A stretch of 64,000 nucleotides of DNA from Acidobacteriota bacterium (GCA_012729555.1 JAAYCX010000010.1:1-64000); one strand, 5' to 3'. Shown: positions 16,470 to 25,155, counted from the first letter of the stretch. Made by a program: numbers and translations. Notes: generated from the letters alone by a model not told the origin.

Positions 16470-17303
16470 GTGAACCTGGAAGAACTCACCCGGCAGTATG
16501 ATTTTCGCGATCGCGTCATGGTCGTCACCGGGGGCGCCGGCGTCCTCGGCGGCGAAATGGCCTGCGCCCTGGCCGGGTGCGGCGCCCGGGTGGCGATCGT
16601 GGACCGCAAGCCGGAGGAGGCCGGACGCCTCCGGGAACGCCTCGGCGACGGCGCGGACCGCCTCCTCGTCACCGGCGGCGACGTCCTCGAGAAGGATTCC
16701 ATGGAGCAGGCCGCGCGGCGCATCGTCGGGGCCTGGGGCGGGATCGACGGCCTGGTCAACGCGGCGGGGGGAAACCATCCCGGCGCCACGACGGGGGCGG
16801 AGCAGACGTTCTTCGACCTGCCCGAAAGCTCGCTCCGGTTCGTCTCCGACCTGAACCTGCTGGGGACCGTCATCCCCAGCCAGGCGTTCGGCCGGGTCAT
16901 GGCGGAGCGGAAAGCGGGGGTGATCCTGAACGTCTCCTCGATGAACGCCTTCCGCCCGCTCACCCGCATCCCGGCCTATTCCGCCGCGAAGGCGGCGGTG
17001 TCCAACTTCACCCAGTGGCTCGCGGTGCACATGGCGCGGGAATACTCGCCCGCCATCCGCGTCAACGCCATCGCCCCCGGCTTCTTCCTGACCGAACAGA
17101 ACCGCTTCCTGCTGACCGACCGGGAGAGCGGCGCGCTCACCGCCCGGGGCGGACAGATCCTGGCCCACACCCCGATGGGGCGCTTCGGCTCCCCCGAGGA
17201 CCTGGTCGGAGCGACGCTCTGGCTCCTTTCCCCCATGTCCCGGTTCGTCACCGGGGTCGTGCTCCCGATCGACGGAGGGTTCTCGGCGTATTCGGGCGTC
17301 TAG
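16470..17303 (+). CDS. SDR oxidoreductase, probable fructuronate/mannonate dehydrogenase
   Basis: Short-chain dehydrogenase of 277 residues. The NAD(P)-binding motif is VTGGAGVLGGEMA; NAAGGNHPGA is the conserved NAxG region; the catalytic Ser is in NVSSMNAF and the catalytic pair is YSAAK. The IAPGFFLTEQNRFLLTD segment is typical of SDRs annotated as D-mannonate oxidoreductases. In this operon the likely reaction is D-fructuronate to D-mannonate (inference from context). GTG start at 16470. Dehydration of mannonate (UxuA) and 2-keto-3-deoxygluconate kinase/aldolase genes are not in the window. Confidence 0.85.
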   Translation: MNLEELTRQYDFRDRVMVVTGGAGVLGGEMACALAGCGARVAIVDRKPEEAGRLRERLGDGADRLLVTGGDVLEKDSMEQAARRIVGAWGGIDGLVNAAGGNHPGATTGAEQTFFDLPESSLRFVSDLNLLGTVIPSQAFGRVMAERKAGVILNVSSMNAFRPLTRIPAYSAAKAAVSNFTQWLAVHMAREYSPAIRVNAIAPGFFLTEQNRFLLTDRESGALTARGGQILAHTPMGRFGSPEDLVGATLWLLSPMSRFVTGVVLPIDGGFSAYSGV

Positions 17304-17473
17304 CCGTCCCCGCCCTCCTCCCCGGGGCAGCCCGCCGGCGCTTCCCCTGCGCGGAGCGCGCGCGGGCCCCTGGTTTTTGCATAATTTGGCTTTGCCTTGA
17401 CAAAGTTGACTTTTCGGTCGGGCAAAATAGAAATGCGGTTTTCGCGCAAACGACCGACAAGGAGCCGGATGGA

Positions 17474-17896
17474 ATGGATACCCAAAAGCACTCTTCCTCG
17501 GGTCAGGCGATCGTCGAGTTCGCCCTGGTCTTCCCCCTCCTGCTGATCCTGCTCCTCGGGATCATCGAGTTCGGGCTGCTGTTCTACAACAAGGCCGTCA
17601 TCACGAACGCCAGCAGGGAAGGGGCGCGGGTGGGTATCGTCAACCAGGACCGTGGCAACCTCAACCCCATCAACGCGAATATCCTCGGAGCGGTGAACAG
17701 CTACTGCGCCAGCCGGCTCATCTCCTTCGGGTCGCCGGACGTGACGGTCACCCCCGACTGGTCGGCGGGGACGGGGTTCGGAAACCCGCTCAGGGTGACG
17801 GTCACCTTCGACTACCGGTGGCTGGTGCTTCCGAATTTTGTCGGGTTGCCCAACCCGACCCGGTTGAGCGGCGTCACGGTGATGCGGCTGGAATAG
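17474..17896 (+). CDS. TadE-like pilus-associated protein
   Basis: Protein of 140 residues with the TadE hallmark GQAIVEFALVFPLLLILLLGIIEFGLLFYNKAVITNASREGARVG: a short cytoplasmic head, one transmembrane helix containing the conserved Glu, and a Cys-containing extracytoplasmic part. TadE-type pseudopilins help assemble Flp/Tad pili. AAGGAG lies 9 nt before the ATG at 17474. TTGACA- and TTGACT-like boxes at 17397-17411 may belong to its promoter. The 170-bp gap before it marks the start of a new operon. Confidence 0.88.
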   Translation: MDTQKHSSSGQAIVEFALVFPLLLILLLGIIEFGLLFYNKAVITNASREGARVGIVNQDRGNLNPINANILGAVNSYCASRLISFGSPDVTVTPDWSAGTGFGNPLRVTVTFDYRWLVLPNFVGLPNPTRLSGVTVMRLE

Positions 17897-17899
17897 GCC

Positions 17900-18943
17900 A
17901 TGGGAGAGAACCTCATGCTTGAGGAGCGGCAGTTCCGGACGCCCGAGCCGGACCGTAACCAGTGCGGGGCGGTGATCGTCATGGTCGCGCTCCTGCTCGT
18001 CGTTTTTGTCGGGTTCGCGGCCATGGCCATCGATATCGGCCACCTGCTCGTGGTGCGCAACGAGCTTCAGAACGCCGCGGACGCTGCCGCCCTGGCCGGC
18101 GCCTCTCACCTCTACCCGCAGATCCCTCCGGCCTCTCCCTCCCCCCCCGACTGGGCTGCGGGCGAGACCGCAGCATCCACCAACGCCCCCGTAAATAAAG
18201 CGGGCGGTGTAGTCATCACCGACTACGAAGTGCAATTAGGCTACTGGAACTTCGCCCATACCCCGCCCGGACTGCAGAGTACGGGGATCACCCCCGGGGC
18301 ACAGGACTTCGCGGCGATCAAGGTGACCGTGCGGAGAGCCAATGGCAAAAATGGCGGCCCTCTGGGGCTCTTTTTTGCTCCCGTCCTCGGTATAAAGACT
18401 TCTGATGTGAGTGCCACGGCAACGGCCGTGATGGCCTCTCCCGGTACCGCCAAGCCAGGTGCCCTCCTGCCCGTGGCCATAAGTAAGGCCGTGGCCGACC
18501 AGAAAAGCAGCTATACCTGCCCGGATCATACCTTTAAGATCGGCTCTTCGTATCACTACCCGGCGAGCATGGCAGGCCAGTGGACCTCGTTCGAAACGGA
18601 CAGGAACGACGTCCCCACCGTCAGGGACCTGATCGCCAACGGCAACCCCACGCCGCTAAGTATCGGCGACAATATCTGGATCCAACCCGGGAGCAAGACG
18701 ACGCTCTACAATTCAATCCCGGTCCCCGCAGACGTCATGCTGCCGGTGGTCGACGCCGTGCTCAGCGACTCCACCCACTCGGCGGTGCCCATCTGGGGGT
18801 TTGTCTGCTTTCATATTACGGGGTCGGAGGGCGGAAGTAAAAAGTACATCGAAGGCTGCTTCAATGACAGTTGTTACGCGGGGCTCACCACCGGCGTCGG
18901 GCCCAACTACGGCGCCTACGCTCCTCCCACCCTGGTGCAGTAG
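17900..18943 (+). CDS. TadG-like pilus protein
   Basis: Protein of 347 residues whose head GAVIVMVALLLVVFVGFAAMAIDIGHLLVVRNELQNAADAAALAGA is the classical TadG N-terminal signature: one membrane helix followed by the helical NAADAAALA motif. A long extracytoplasmic part follows. Tad-pilus genes of this type often follow TadE, as here (3-nt gap). The von Willebrand module seen in full-length TadG is not evident, so this is the shorter form. A second ATG at 17915 is possible. The distal half (from about 18100) is noticeably less GC-rich than neighbouring genes. Confidence 0.85.
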   Translation: MGENLMLEERQFRTPEPDRNQCGAVIVMVALLLVVFVGFAAMAIDIGHLLVVRNELQNAADAAALAGASHLYPQIPPASPSPPDWAAGETAASTNAPVNKAGGVVITDYEVQLGYWNFAHTPPGLQSTGITPGAQDFAAIKVTVRRANGKNGGPLGLFFAPVLGIKTSDVSATATAVMASPGTAKPGALLPVAISKAVADQKSSYTCPDHTFKIGSSYHYPASMAGQWTSFETDRNDVPTVRDLIANGNPTPLSIGDNIWIQPGSKTTLYNSIPVPADVMLPVVDAVLSDSTHSAVPIWGFVCFHITGSEGGSKKYIEGCFNDSCYAGLTTGVGPNYGAYAPPTLVQ

Positions 18944-18957
18944 GCGGAGCTCCGGCG

Positions 18958-19794
18958 TCATGACGCGGGGGCGTGCCCGCTGGGCCGTCGCCCGAGGGCC
19001 CGCAGGAGGACCGAGCCGAGCACCACGGCGCCGCCGAGAGCGGCCCACCTCCCCGGTTGTTCGCCGAGCAGGAGGAGGACCCAGACCGGGTTCAGGACCG
19101 GCTCGATGACGGGGACCAGGATCGCTTCGAGCGCCGTGACGTGGCGGATCGCCTCGGCGTAGAGGATGTAGGAGAGTCCGAGCTGAAACACCCCCAGCAG
19201 GACCAGTCCCGGCCAGCTCCCCTGGGCCGGGGCGGACGAGAGCATCGCCGGGAGCCCGATCAGCAGCGCCAGGATGTTCCCCAGGAAGACCGATTCGAGC
19301 GGGGACCCGTCCTTCTGCCTGCGCAGCAGCAGGGCGGTGCCCGCGAAGGCCACCCCGCTCACGATCGCGACGATGTTCCCCCGGAACCCTCCCCCGGTGA
19401 GGTCGTCCAGGAAGAAGAGGACCATCCCCCCCAGGGCGGCGGCGATGGCGGCGGCGTCGATCCGGGTGACCCGCTCCTTCAGAAACCAGCTGCTGAGGAG
19501 GGCCACGTAGGCGGGGGCGGTGTACTGCAGCAGGATGGCGTTGGCGGCCGTGGTCCACTTGTTGGCGACCACGAAGAGGATGACCGTGGCCGCGTAGCAG
19601 ACCGCCCCCCCCAGCTGCGGCCCGCTCCAGGAGAGCCGCATCCTCGGGCGGAAGGCCAGCATCACGAGCGCCGCGATCCCGCTGCGGGCCCCGGCGATCG
19701 CCATCGGGCTCCAGTCCACGATCTTGATCAGCAGCCCCCCCAGGCTCCAGAGCAGGGCCGCGAGGATCAGCAGTAGCACCGCGCGCGATCTCAT
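18958..19794 (-). CDS. EamA/DMT-superfamily transporter
   Basis: Inner-membrane protein of 278 residues with about ten hydrophobic segments arranged as two EamA repeats (first from RAVLLLILAALLWSLGGLLIK, second from NIVAIVSGVAFAGTALLLRR). Members export or exchange amino acids and other metabolites; the substrate cannot be predicted. The ATG at 19794 has no Shine-Dalgarno, but a TATCCT box (complement of 19802-19807) ends 7 nt before it, compatible with a leaderless transcript. The 220-bp region upstream, shared with the kinase gene, holds the first copy of the palindromic repeat. Confidence 0.85.
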   Translation of the reverse strand: MRSRAVLLLILAALLWSLGGLLIKIVDWSPMAIAGARSGIAALVMLAFRPRMRLSWSGPQLGGAVCYAATVILFVVANKWTTAANAILLQYTAPAYVALLSSWFLKERVTRIDAAAIAAALGGMVLFFLDDLTGGGFRGNIVAIVSGVAFAGTALLLRRQKDGSPLESVFLGNILALLIGLPAMLSSAPAQGSWPGLVLLGVFQLGLSYILYAEAIRHVTALEAILVPVIEPVLNPVWVLLLLGEQPGRWAALGGAVVLGSVLLRALGRRPSGHAPAS

Positions 19795-19815
19795 GGGGTG
19801 AAGGATACCATGCAG

Positions 19816-19837
19816 GGGGACAGTGGTGGCTGTCCCC
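19816..19837. repeat. 22-bp palindromic repeat, copy 1 (imperfect)
   Basis: Arms GGGGACAGT and GCTGTCCCC (one mismatch in pairing) around GGTG. It is the same family as the copies at 22993, 24358 and 24434. It lies in the intergenic region between the EamA transporter and the kinase gene. Confidence 0.85.
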
Positions 19838-20014
19838 AATTTGCCCTTGAGTCGGCCCGGTCCGGGCCGGATAATGGATCCAAAGCAGAGATCCTGTCCA
19901 ACGGCACACGAATCGGGGGCATCAGAGCGACCAGGTCCGGCCATCCTCCCCGCATGCTGCGATCCCCCCCGCGGGATTCACCCCGAAGGCTCCGGAGATC
20001 ACCGGAAGGGCTCC

Positions 20015-22612
20015 ATGATCGGTCAGACGCTCCTGCACTACCGGATCATCGAGAAGCTCGGCGAGGGCGGCATGGGCGTCGTCTACAAGGCGCGCGATCT
20101 GCACCTGGACCGCTTCGTGGCCGTCAAGATCCTCCCCCCCGAGGTGATGTCCGACCCGGTGCGCCGGCGGCGCTTCGTTCTTGAAGCCAAGGCGGCGTCG
20201 GCGCTGAACCATCCGGGCATCATCGTCATTCACGACATCGACGAGGCGCGGGGGGTTCACTTCATCGCCATGGAGTATCTCACCGGACGGACGCTCGAGC
20301 AGGTCCTCAAGGAGGGGCCGATGTCCCTCCCCCGGAGCCTTGGATACGCCGCGCGGATCGCGGAGGCGCTCGCGGCCGCCCACACGGCCGGGATCGTGCA
20401 CCGCGACCTCAAGCCTTCCAACGTGATGGTGACCTGGGAAGACAGGGTCAAGGTCTTCGATTTCGGCCTGGCCAAGCTCGCCGCCGGTACGGGGGGGGAA
20501 GCCGCCACGACGGAGGAGGTGACCCGCACCCTGGTTACCTCCTCCGGCCCCGGGACGGTGATGGGGACCCTTTCCTACATGTCCCCCGAACAGGCCCGCG
20601 GGGAGGCGCTCGACCACCGGACCGACATCTTCTCCCTCGGGGTGGTGGCCTATCACATGGTGTCGGGCCGGCTCCCTTTCAGAGGGCCGAACGCGGTGTC
20701 GGTCCTGGAGCAGATCCTGCATGCCCCGGCCCCCCCGCTGCGGGACGCCTGTCCGGGCGCGCCCGAAGAGGTGGAACAAACGATCGATCGGGCCATGGCC
20801 AAGGATCCGGGCGAACGGTTCCGGGACATGCACGAGATGGCGGCGGCGCTGCGCTCCCTGGAGGAGGGAGCCGAGAACCCCGGGGCCGCGGTGGCGGGCC
20901 GGAAAGCGGGCGCCCCCCGGGCGGGGAGGGACCGCTTTCCGCGCCGGCCCGCCCTGGCCGCCTGCATCGCGCTGCTCGCGCTCCTGTTCGTCTCCCCCTT
21001 CCGGGCCCGGGTCGGGCCCGAGGGGCCGGAGGTCGGGGTGCCGTCAAGGATCCGCATGGCCATCCTGCCGCTTCTCAATGTCGGAGCGCGCCCCGAAAAC
21101 CAGGAGATCGCCGACGGCCTGGTGGAAGTCCTGGCCGCCAGGTTCGCCCGGATCGCCCAGTATCATGGGAACCTGAGCGTCATCTCTCCCGCCGACATCC
21201 GGGCGGAGGGTATCACCGGGGCGGCCGAAGCGCGCCGCGCCTTCGGCGTCAACCTGGTGCTCTGCGGGAGCGTCCAGGTGTTCGGGAGCCTGGTGCGGGT
21301 CACCTTTTATTTTGCCGATGCGGTCTCCCTGCGCCAGATCGGTGGCGGCGACTTCAGCGCCAGCGTCTTTGAAATGATGGGGATGGACGAGGAGATCTTC
21401 GACAGGGCCCTCGCCATCCTGGGCCTGGAGCCGAAGCCTGAAGCGCGGCGCCTGGCGGCTGCCGGCCGGACGCGCGTTTCCGGCGCCTACGCCTTATACC
21501 TGCCGGCCGAGGGCCTGCTGTCACGCCACGATATGCCCGAGAACCTCGACCGGGCCATCGAGCTTTTCAAGAAAGCGCTGGCCGAAGACCCGCGCTACGC
21601 GCTGGCCCACGCGGGCCTGGGGGAGGCCTACTACTGGAAGTTCAAGGGGAGCCACGATCGCGAATGGGCCCGGCTGGCGCTGGCGAGCTGCGAGGCGGCC
21701 GGGGGGATCGACGACCGCCTGGCGCCGGTCTACATCACCCGGAGCATGCTCTACACCGAACTCGAGATGCCGGAACAGGCGGTCGGGGAATTGAGCGCCG
21801 CCATCGCCATCGAACCTGCAAACGCCGACGTGTACCGCGAACTGGGCCGCGCCTACGAGAGCCTGAAGAAGGGGGGCGAGGCCGAGAGGGCCTTCCGGAA
21901 GGCGATCGAACTCGCGCCCGACTCCTGGAGCTGTCACTGGGAGCTGGCCGTTCATCTCTATCGCCATTCCCGTTACGAGGATTCGGCGGGGGAGTTTCTC
22001 GAAGTGATCCGCCTCTTCCCGAACCATTTCCGGGCCTATTCCAGCCTCGGGGGGATCCGGATCCACCAGGGCCGGTTCGGCGAGGCCGAGATCCTGCTCC
22101 GCAAATCGCTCGAGATCCGGTCGACCATGCAGGCCGGGGTGAACCTGGCGGCCGCCTATATCCTCCAGGGGCGCGCGGCGGAGGCGGTGCCGGTCCTGGA
22201 GCAGGCGGCTCGGATGAAAGACGCGACGCACCAGGTCTGGGGGAATCTCGGCGACGCCTGCGCGCTCACGCCGGGGATGGAGCCGAAGGCGCGGCCGGCC
22301 TACGAGAAAGCCGCGGGGCTGGCCGCGGAATATCTCGAGCTCAAGCCCTCGGACGGGGCCGAACGCGCCACCCTGGCCTTCTACCTGGTGCGGCTGGGAG
22401 AGAGGGAACGCGCGCTCGCCGAGATCGGGCGGGCGCTCAAAACGGCGCCCGGGGACGCGCGCGTGCTCTTTTGGGCCGCCCTGGTCCACGAGGAGGCGGG
22501 AGAGCGCGACCGGGCGCTCGAGCTGCTCTCCGGCGCCGTCGCCGGGGGCTTTTCCCCGGCCATCGTCGAGGCTACCTCGGACCTGGCCGGCCTGCGCCGG
22601 GACCCGCGCTAG
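20015..22612 (+). CDS. Ser/Thr protein kinase with TolB-like and TPR segments
   Basis: Transmembrane Hanks-type kinase of 865 residues. The kinase domain spans about 1-280: glycine loop GEGGMGVV (16-23), Lys38, HRDLKPSN (129-136), DFG (149-151) and an APE-like SPEQARGE. A membrane segment lies at about 310-329 (ALAACIALLALLFVSPF). It is followed by a TolB/FlgO-like region (RIRMAILPLLNVG...FGVNLVLCGSVQ) and by repeated TPR units to the end. This architecture is common in Acidobacteriota and typical of signalling proteins that sense via the extracytoplasmic repeats. Start 20015 is set by the family-typical IGQTLLHYRI opening; GGAAGGG lies upstream. Targets are unknown. Confidence 0.92.
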   Translation: MIGQTLLHYRIIEKLGEGGMGVVYKARDLHLDRFVAVKILPPEVMSDPVRRRRFVLEAKAASALNHPGIIVIHDIDEARGVHFIAMEYLTGRTLEQVLKEGPMSLPRSLGYAARIAEALAAAHTAGIVHRDLKPSNVMVTWEDRVKVFDFGLAKLAAGTGGEAATTEEVTRTLVTSSGPGTVMGTLSYMSPEQARGEALDHRTDIFSLGVVAYHMVSGRLPFRGPNAVSVLEQILHAPAPPLRDACPGAPEEVEQTIDRAMAKDPGERFRDMHEMAAALRSLEEGAENPGAAVAGRKAGAPRAGRDRFPRRPALAACIALLALLFVSPFRARVGPEGPEVGVPSRIRMAILPLLNVGARPENQEIADGLVEVLAARFARIAQYHGNLSVISPADIRAEGITGAAEARRAFGVNLVLCGSVQVFGSLVRVTFYFADAVSLRQIGGGDFSASVFEMMGMDEEIFDRALAILGLEPKPEARRLAAAGRTRVSGAYALYLPAEGLLSRHDMPENLDRAIELFKKALAEDPRYALAHAGLGEAYYWKFKGSHDREWARLALASCEAAGGIDDRLAPVYITRSMLYTELEMPEQAVGELSAAIAIEPANADVYRELGRAYESLKKGGEAERAFRKAIELAPDSWSCHWELAVHLYRHSRYEDSAGEFLEVIRLFPNHFRAYSSLGGIRIHQGRFGEAEILLRKSLEIRSTMQAGVNLAAAYILQGRAAEAVPVLEQAARMKDATHQVWGNLGDACALTPGMEPKARPAYEKAAGLAAEYLELKPSDGAERATLAFYLVRLGERERALAEIGRALKTAPGDARVLFWAALVHEEAGERDRALELLSGAVAGGFSPAIVEATSDLAGLRRDPR

Positions 22613-22678
22613 CGCGGCATGATGGCCGAAAACAGCGGGCGCTGACCGGCGGGCGCCCGCCACAAGGAGGAAAACACA

Positions 22679-22993
22679 ATGGGAAAAAGGAATACGGAGG
22701 GTATCAGCATCAGCGTATCGGGCGGCCTCATCGTGTTCACGCCGTCAAAATACCGCGCGCATCCCGGCGGGAGCGTTTCCTGGAACTGCGCAGAGGGCCC
22801 GTTCGCCGTCCAGTTCTTCGGCGTCTCGCCGCTCGAGACCTGCGACGCCCAGTCGGAAGCGGGAAATCAGGCCAGCCGCGCCGTGCGCCGGGACGCGGTT
22901 GCGGGGACCTACCCCTACGCCTGCGCGGTGTTCGCCGAGGGGCGCGTCTACCTCGACGCCAACTGCCCCGCCATCATCATCGATCAGCCGTAG
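22679..22993 (+). CDS. small cupredoxin-like protein without recognisable copper site
   Basis: Protein of 104 residues preceded by AAGGAGG 8 nt before the ATG. The pattern ISVSGGLIVFTPSKYRAHPGGSVSWNCAEGPFAVQF and the late AVAGTYPYACAVF strand resemble the beta-sandwich of cupredoxins. There is only one His and no Cys-x-x-x-His-x-x-x-Met arrangement, so a blue-copper site is not supported. Four cysteines could form disulphides, yet no signal peptide is seen. Function unknown. Its TAG stop overlaps the first base of the palindromic repeat copy 2. Confidence 0.72.
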   Translation: MGKRNTEGISISVSGGLIVFTPSKYRAHPGGSVSWNCAEGPFAVQFFGVSPLETCDAQSEAGNQASRAVRRDAVAGTYPYACAVFAEGRVYLDANCPAIIIDQP

Positions 22994-23014
22994 GGGACAG
23001 TGGTGACTGTCCCC
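22993..23014. repeat. 22-bp palindromic repeat, copy 2
   Basis: Perfect arms GGGGACAGT and ACTGTCCCC around GGTG. It begins at the last base of the preceding stop codon and ends 21 nt before the next start, filling most of the intergenic space. TACAAT (23024-23029) ends 6 nt before the ATG at 23036 and may be a -10 box. Confidence 0.9.
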
Positions 23015-23035
23015 ATCATCGATTACAATGGGGGC

Positions 23036-24355
23036 ATGACCAGCGGGAAGCTGCCGGGAACGGGGACGGGCGGGGAAGGCGGGCGGGATGCGGAGGCGCG
23101 CCGTGGTTTCGAGCGGGTGATCGGCGCCGACGACGCCGGGCCGCGGCGGAAGGCCCGGGCCTGGATCGGCCTCGGCCGTATGGAAGAAGAACCGGCCCGG
23201 CGGCGGCGGTGCCTGGAGAGCGCGCTGGCGCTCGATCCCGGAAATCCCGAAGCGCGGCGGGAGCTTGCTATCCTTGACGGCCGGCTCGACCCCGCGGACA
23301 TCGTAGACCCCGACCGGCCGGTCGCGCCGGTCTTGCCGGAGAGCGCGCCGGCCCCGGGCGACATCCGCCGGCTTGCGTGCCCGAAATGCGGCGCCAGGCT
23401 CACGGTCCTGTCGGGAACCTCCGCCTGTGCCTGGTGCGGCCAGCCGCTCGAGGGGACCTCCCCTCCGGGCAGCGACCCGGTCGGGGAGCACGATTTCGCG
23501 GCGGCGCTCCCGACGGCCCGGGCGCGGCGCTGGGAACTCCCGACCGAACGGACCCTGCGCTGCGAGGGGTGCGGCGGAAGCTTCGTCCTCCCCCCCGGGA
23601 TCGCCGGGGGCGCGTGCCCCTTCTGCCGTTCGACCCACGTGATCCGGGGATCGGACGAAGGGCTCATCCAGCCCGACAGCCTGATCCCCTTTGCGATCGA
23701 CGCCGCCGAAGCCAGGCGCCGCATCCGCCTCTGGATGGAGGAGGAGCGCTTCCGCCCGGCCGACCTGCCCGGGCGCGCCGGGGCGGTCGAGCCGCGCCCC
23801 TTTTTCCTCCCCTTCTGGACCTTCGACCTGGGGGGCACGACCGGGTGGCGGGCGCTGGTGGCCCGCGGGCACGGCAAGCGGAGGGAGTGGGTGCCCGAGA
23901 CCGGGGTGCACCTTCTCTACCAGGACGACCTCCTCGTTCCCGCCGGAACGGCGATCCCGGACCCGCTCGCGGGTGCATACGCCGACTTCGACACCGGCGC
24001 CCTGATTCCCTACGCGGCCGACCACCTCGCCGGCTGCGCCACGGAGATCGGCCGGCTGCCCCTGGCCGCCGCCTCGATCGAGGCGCGCCGGCGCGCGCTC
24101 GAGCGGGCCGAGGAGTACGAGCGGAAGACGACACTGGCGGGCCGGAGCTTTCGCGACTTCACCATGAACAGCCTCGGCATGTCGGTCGATTCCTACCGAC
24201 TGGTTCTCCTCCCCTTCTGGCTCGCGAGTTATGGTTACGGCGGGCGCGGCTGCCCCGTGGCCGTCAACGGCCAGACCGGGACCGTGGCCGGCACGGTGCC
24301 CCGCACCCGCTGGCAGCGCGCCCTCTCGGCCGTCTTCGGTCCTCGAGCGGTTTGA
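23036..24355 (+). CDS. zinc-ribbon protein of unknown function
   Basis: Protein of 439 residues. The first ~100 residues look like TPR-type helices (ARAWIGLGRMEEEPARRRRCLESALALDPGNPEARRELAILDG). Two zinc ribbons follow: CPKCGARL...CAWCGQPL and CEGCGGSFVLPPGIAGGACPFCRS. The C-terminal half is a beta-rich region ending in RLVLLPFWLASYGYGGRGCPVAVNGQTG, seen in proteins that bacterial annotation often labels as zinc-finger or primosomal-protein-like. No helicase or nuclease motif is visible. There is no Shine-Dalgarno; a -10-like TACAAT immediately upstream suggests leaderless expression. Confidence 0.78.
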   Translation: MTSGKLPGTGTGGEGGRDAEARRGFERVIGADDAGPRRKARAWIGLGRMEEEPARRRRCLESALALDPGNPEARRELAILDGRLDPADIVDPDRPVAPVLPESAPAPGDIRRLACPKCGARLTVLSGTSACAWCGQPLEGTSPPGSDPVGEHDFAAALPTARARRWELPTERTLRCEGCGGSFVLPPGIAGGACPFCRSTHVIRGSDEGLIQPDSLIPFAIDAAEARRRIRLWMEEERFRPADLPGRAGAVEPRPFFLPFWTFDLGGTTGWRALVARGHGKRREWVPETGVHLLYQDDLLVPAGTAIPDPLAGAYADFDTGALIPYAADHLAGCATEIGRLPLAAASIEARRRALERAEEYERKTTLAGRSFRDFTMNSLGMSVDSYRLVLLPFWLASYGYGGRGCPVAVNGQTGTVAGTVPRTRWQRALSAVFGPRAV

Positions 24356-24357
24356 AG

Positions 24358-24379
24358 GGGGACAGTCACCACTGTCCCC
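24358..24379. repeat. 22-bp palindromic repeat, copy 3 (inverted)
   Basis: Same arms as the other copies but with centre CACC, i.e. opposite orientation to copies 1, 2 and 4. It starts 2 nt after a stop codon. With copy 4 it forms an inverted pair enclosing 54 bp, the layout of a REP doublet. Confidence 0.9.
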
Positions 24380-24433
24380 CTCCCGCATCCCCTGACTGGA
24401 CGGCGGCGAATATCGCAACCGGGACCGTACAAT

Positions 24434-24455
24434 GGGGACAGTGGTGACTGTCCCC
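24434..24455. repeat. 22-bp palindromic repeat, copy 4
   Basis: Perfect arms GGGGACAGT and ACTGTCCCC around GGTG, followed directly by the T-tract side of the terminator of the PEP-CTERM gene. Confidence 0.9.
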
Positions 24456-24464
24456 AAAACAAAA

Positions 24465-24488
24465 AAGGTGCGGCGGGCGCCGCACCTT
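24465..24488 (-). terminator. Rho-independent terminator of the PEP-CTERM gene
   Basis: Perfect 10-bp stem AAGGTGCGGC / GCCGCACCTT with a 4-nt loop, followed on the minus strand by a TTTTTTGTTTT tract (complement of 24457-24467). It lies 28 nt beyond the stop of the leftward gene. Confidence 0.9.
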
Positions 24489-24516
24489 GGTGGATCTTTG
24501 CTGCTTGGACGAAAGG

Positions 24517-25155
24517 CTACCGCTTCATTCTGCGGCCCAGGACGCCGAGCCCCAGAATGCCGCTCCCGATCAGCAGCAGGGAGGAGGGCTCGGGGACCGG
24601 GGTATACCCGACCTGGTCATCCGGGCGGAGATAGAGGGAGAAATGGGATAGGCCGGGGAACTGGCCCCCGTTGTTCACGAAGGTGATCTCCCACGTTCCC
24701 GTGCCGGTCGCCTGGATCAGCTCATCGTCGAAAAAGTAGGCGGTGAACATGTTGCCGCCCTTGAGCACCCCGATGAGATCGACGAAATCGCCGAGGTTCA
24801 TCGGAACCGATCCGTTGAGATCGACGGCCTCCAGAGACCAGATGCCCTCATTGCCACCAATCGGCGAGGCGGACAGGGTGAACTGCATCCCCTCGAGGGT
24901 TACGCTGTCGGAAGAGTCGCTCCCTTCCACCTTCAATTCCTCGACCCAGCCCCCCTCCCACAGAGGAATGGTGTTGACCGCCCAGGCGCCGCCCGGGACG
25001 GTGGTGTTCCCGTCAACGAAAGCGCACGCATCCGCATCGGATCCGTTCAAGGTCATATCAGTAACATTGCAGCCTACGGTAACCGCATTGCCGGCCAGCG
25101 GGAACAGGCAGATGGCGAAAAGAAGCGCTGCGAACATGAGCATTCGATTTTGCAT
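24517..25155 (-). CDS. PEP-CTERM secreted protein
   Basis: Exported protein of 212 residues with signal peptide (MQNRMLMFAALLFAICLFPLAGNA) and a C-terminal PEP-CTERM sorting tail: VPEPSSLLLIGSGILGLGVLGRRMKR, i.e. the PEP motif, a hydrophobic helix and basic end. Such proteins are cut and anchored or released by an exosortase, which must be encoded elsewhere. The mature part is Ser/Gly/Asp-rich without catalytic motifs and includes a beta-rich segment typical of PEP-CTERM proteins in floc- or biofilm-forming bacteria. ATG 25155 has GGAGG 7 nt upstream; ATG 25161 would leave too short a gap. A sigma-54 promoter lies upstream. Confidence 0.9.
   Translation of the reverse strand: MQNRMLMFAALLFAICLFPLAGNAVTVGCNVTDMTLNGSDADACAFVDGNTTVPGGAWAVNTIPLWEGGWVEELKVEGSDSSDSVTLEGMQFTLSASPIGGNEGIWSLEAVDLNGSVPMNLGDFVDLIGVLKGGNMFTAYFFDDELIQATGTGTWEITFVNNGGQFPGLSHFSLYLRPDDQVGYTPVPEPSSLLLIGSGILGLGVLGRRMKR

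Noticed and set aside
22679-22993. Blue-copper plastocyanin
   Set aside because: Only one His and no Cys/His/Met ligand set; called cupredoxin-like fold only.
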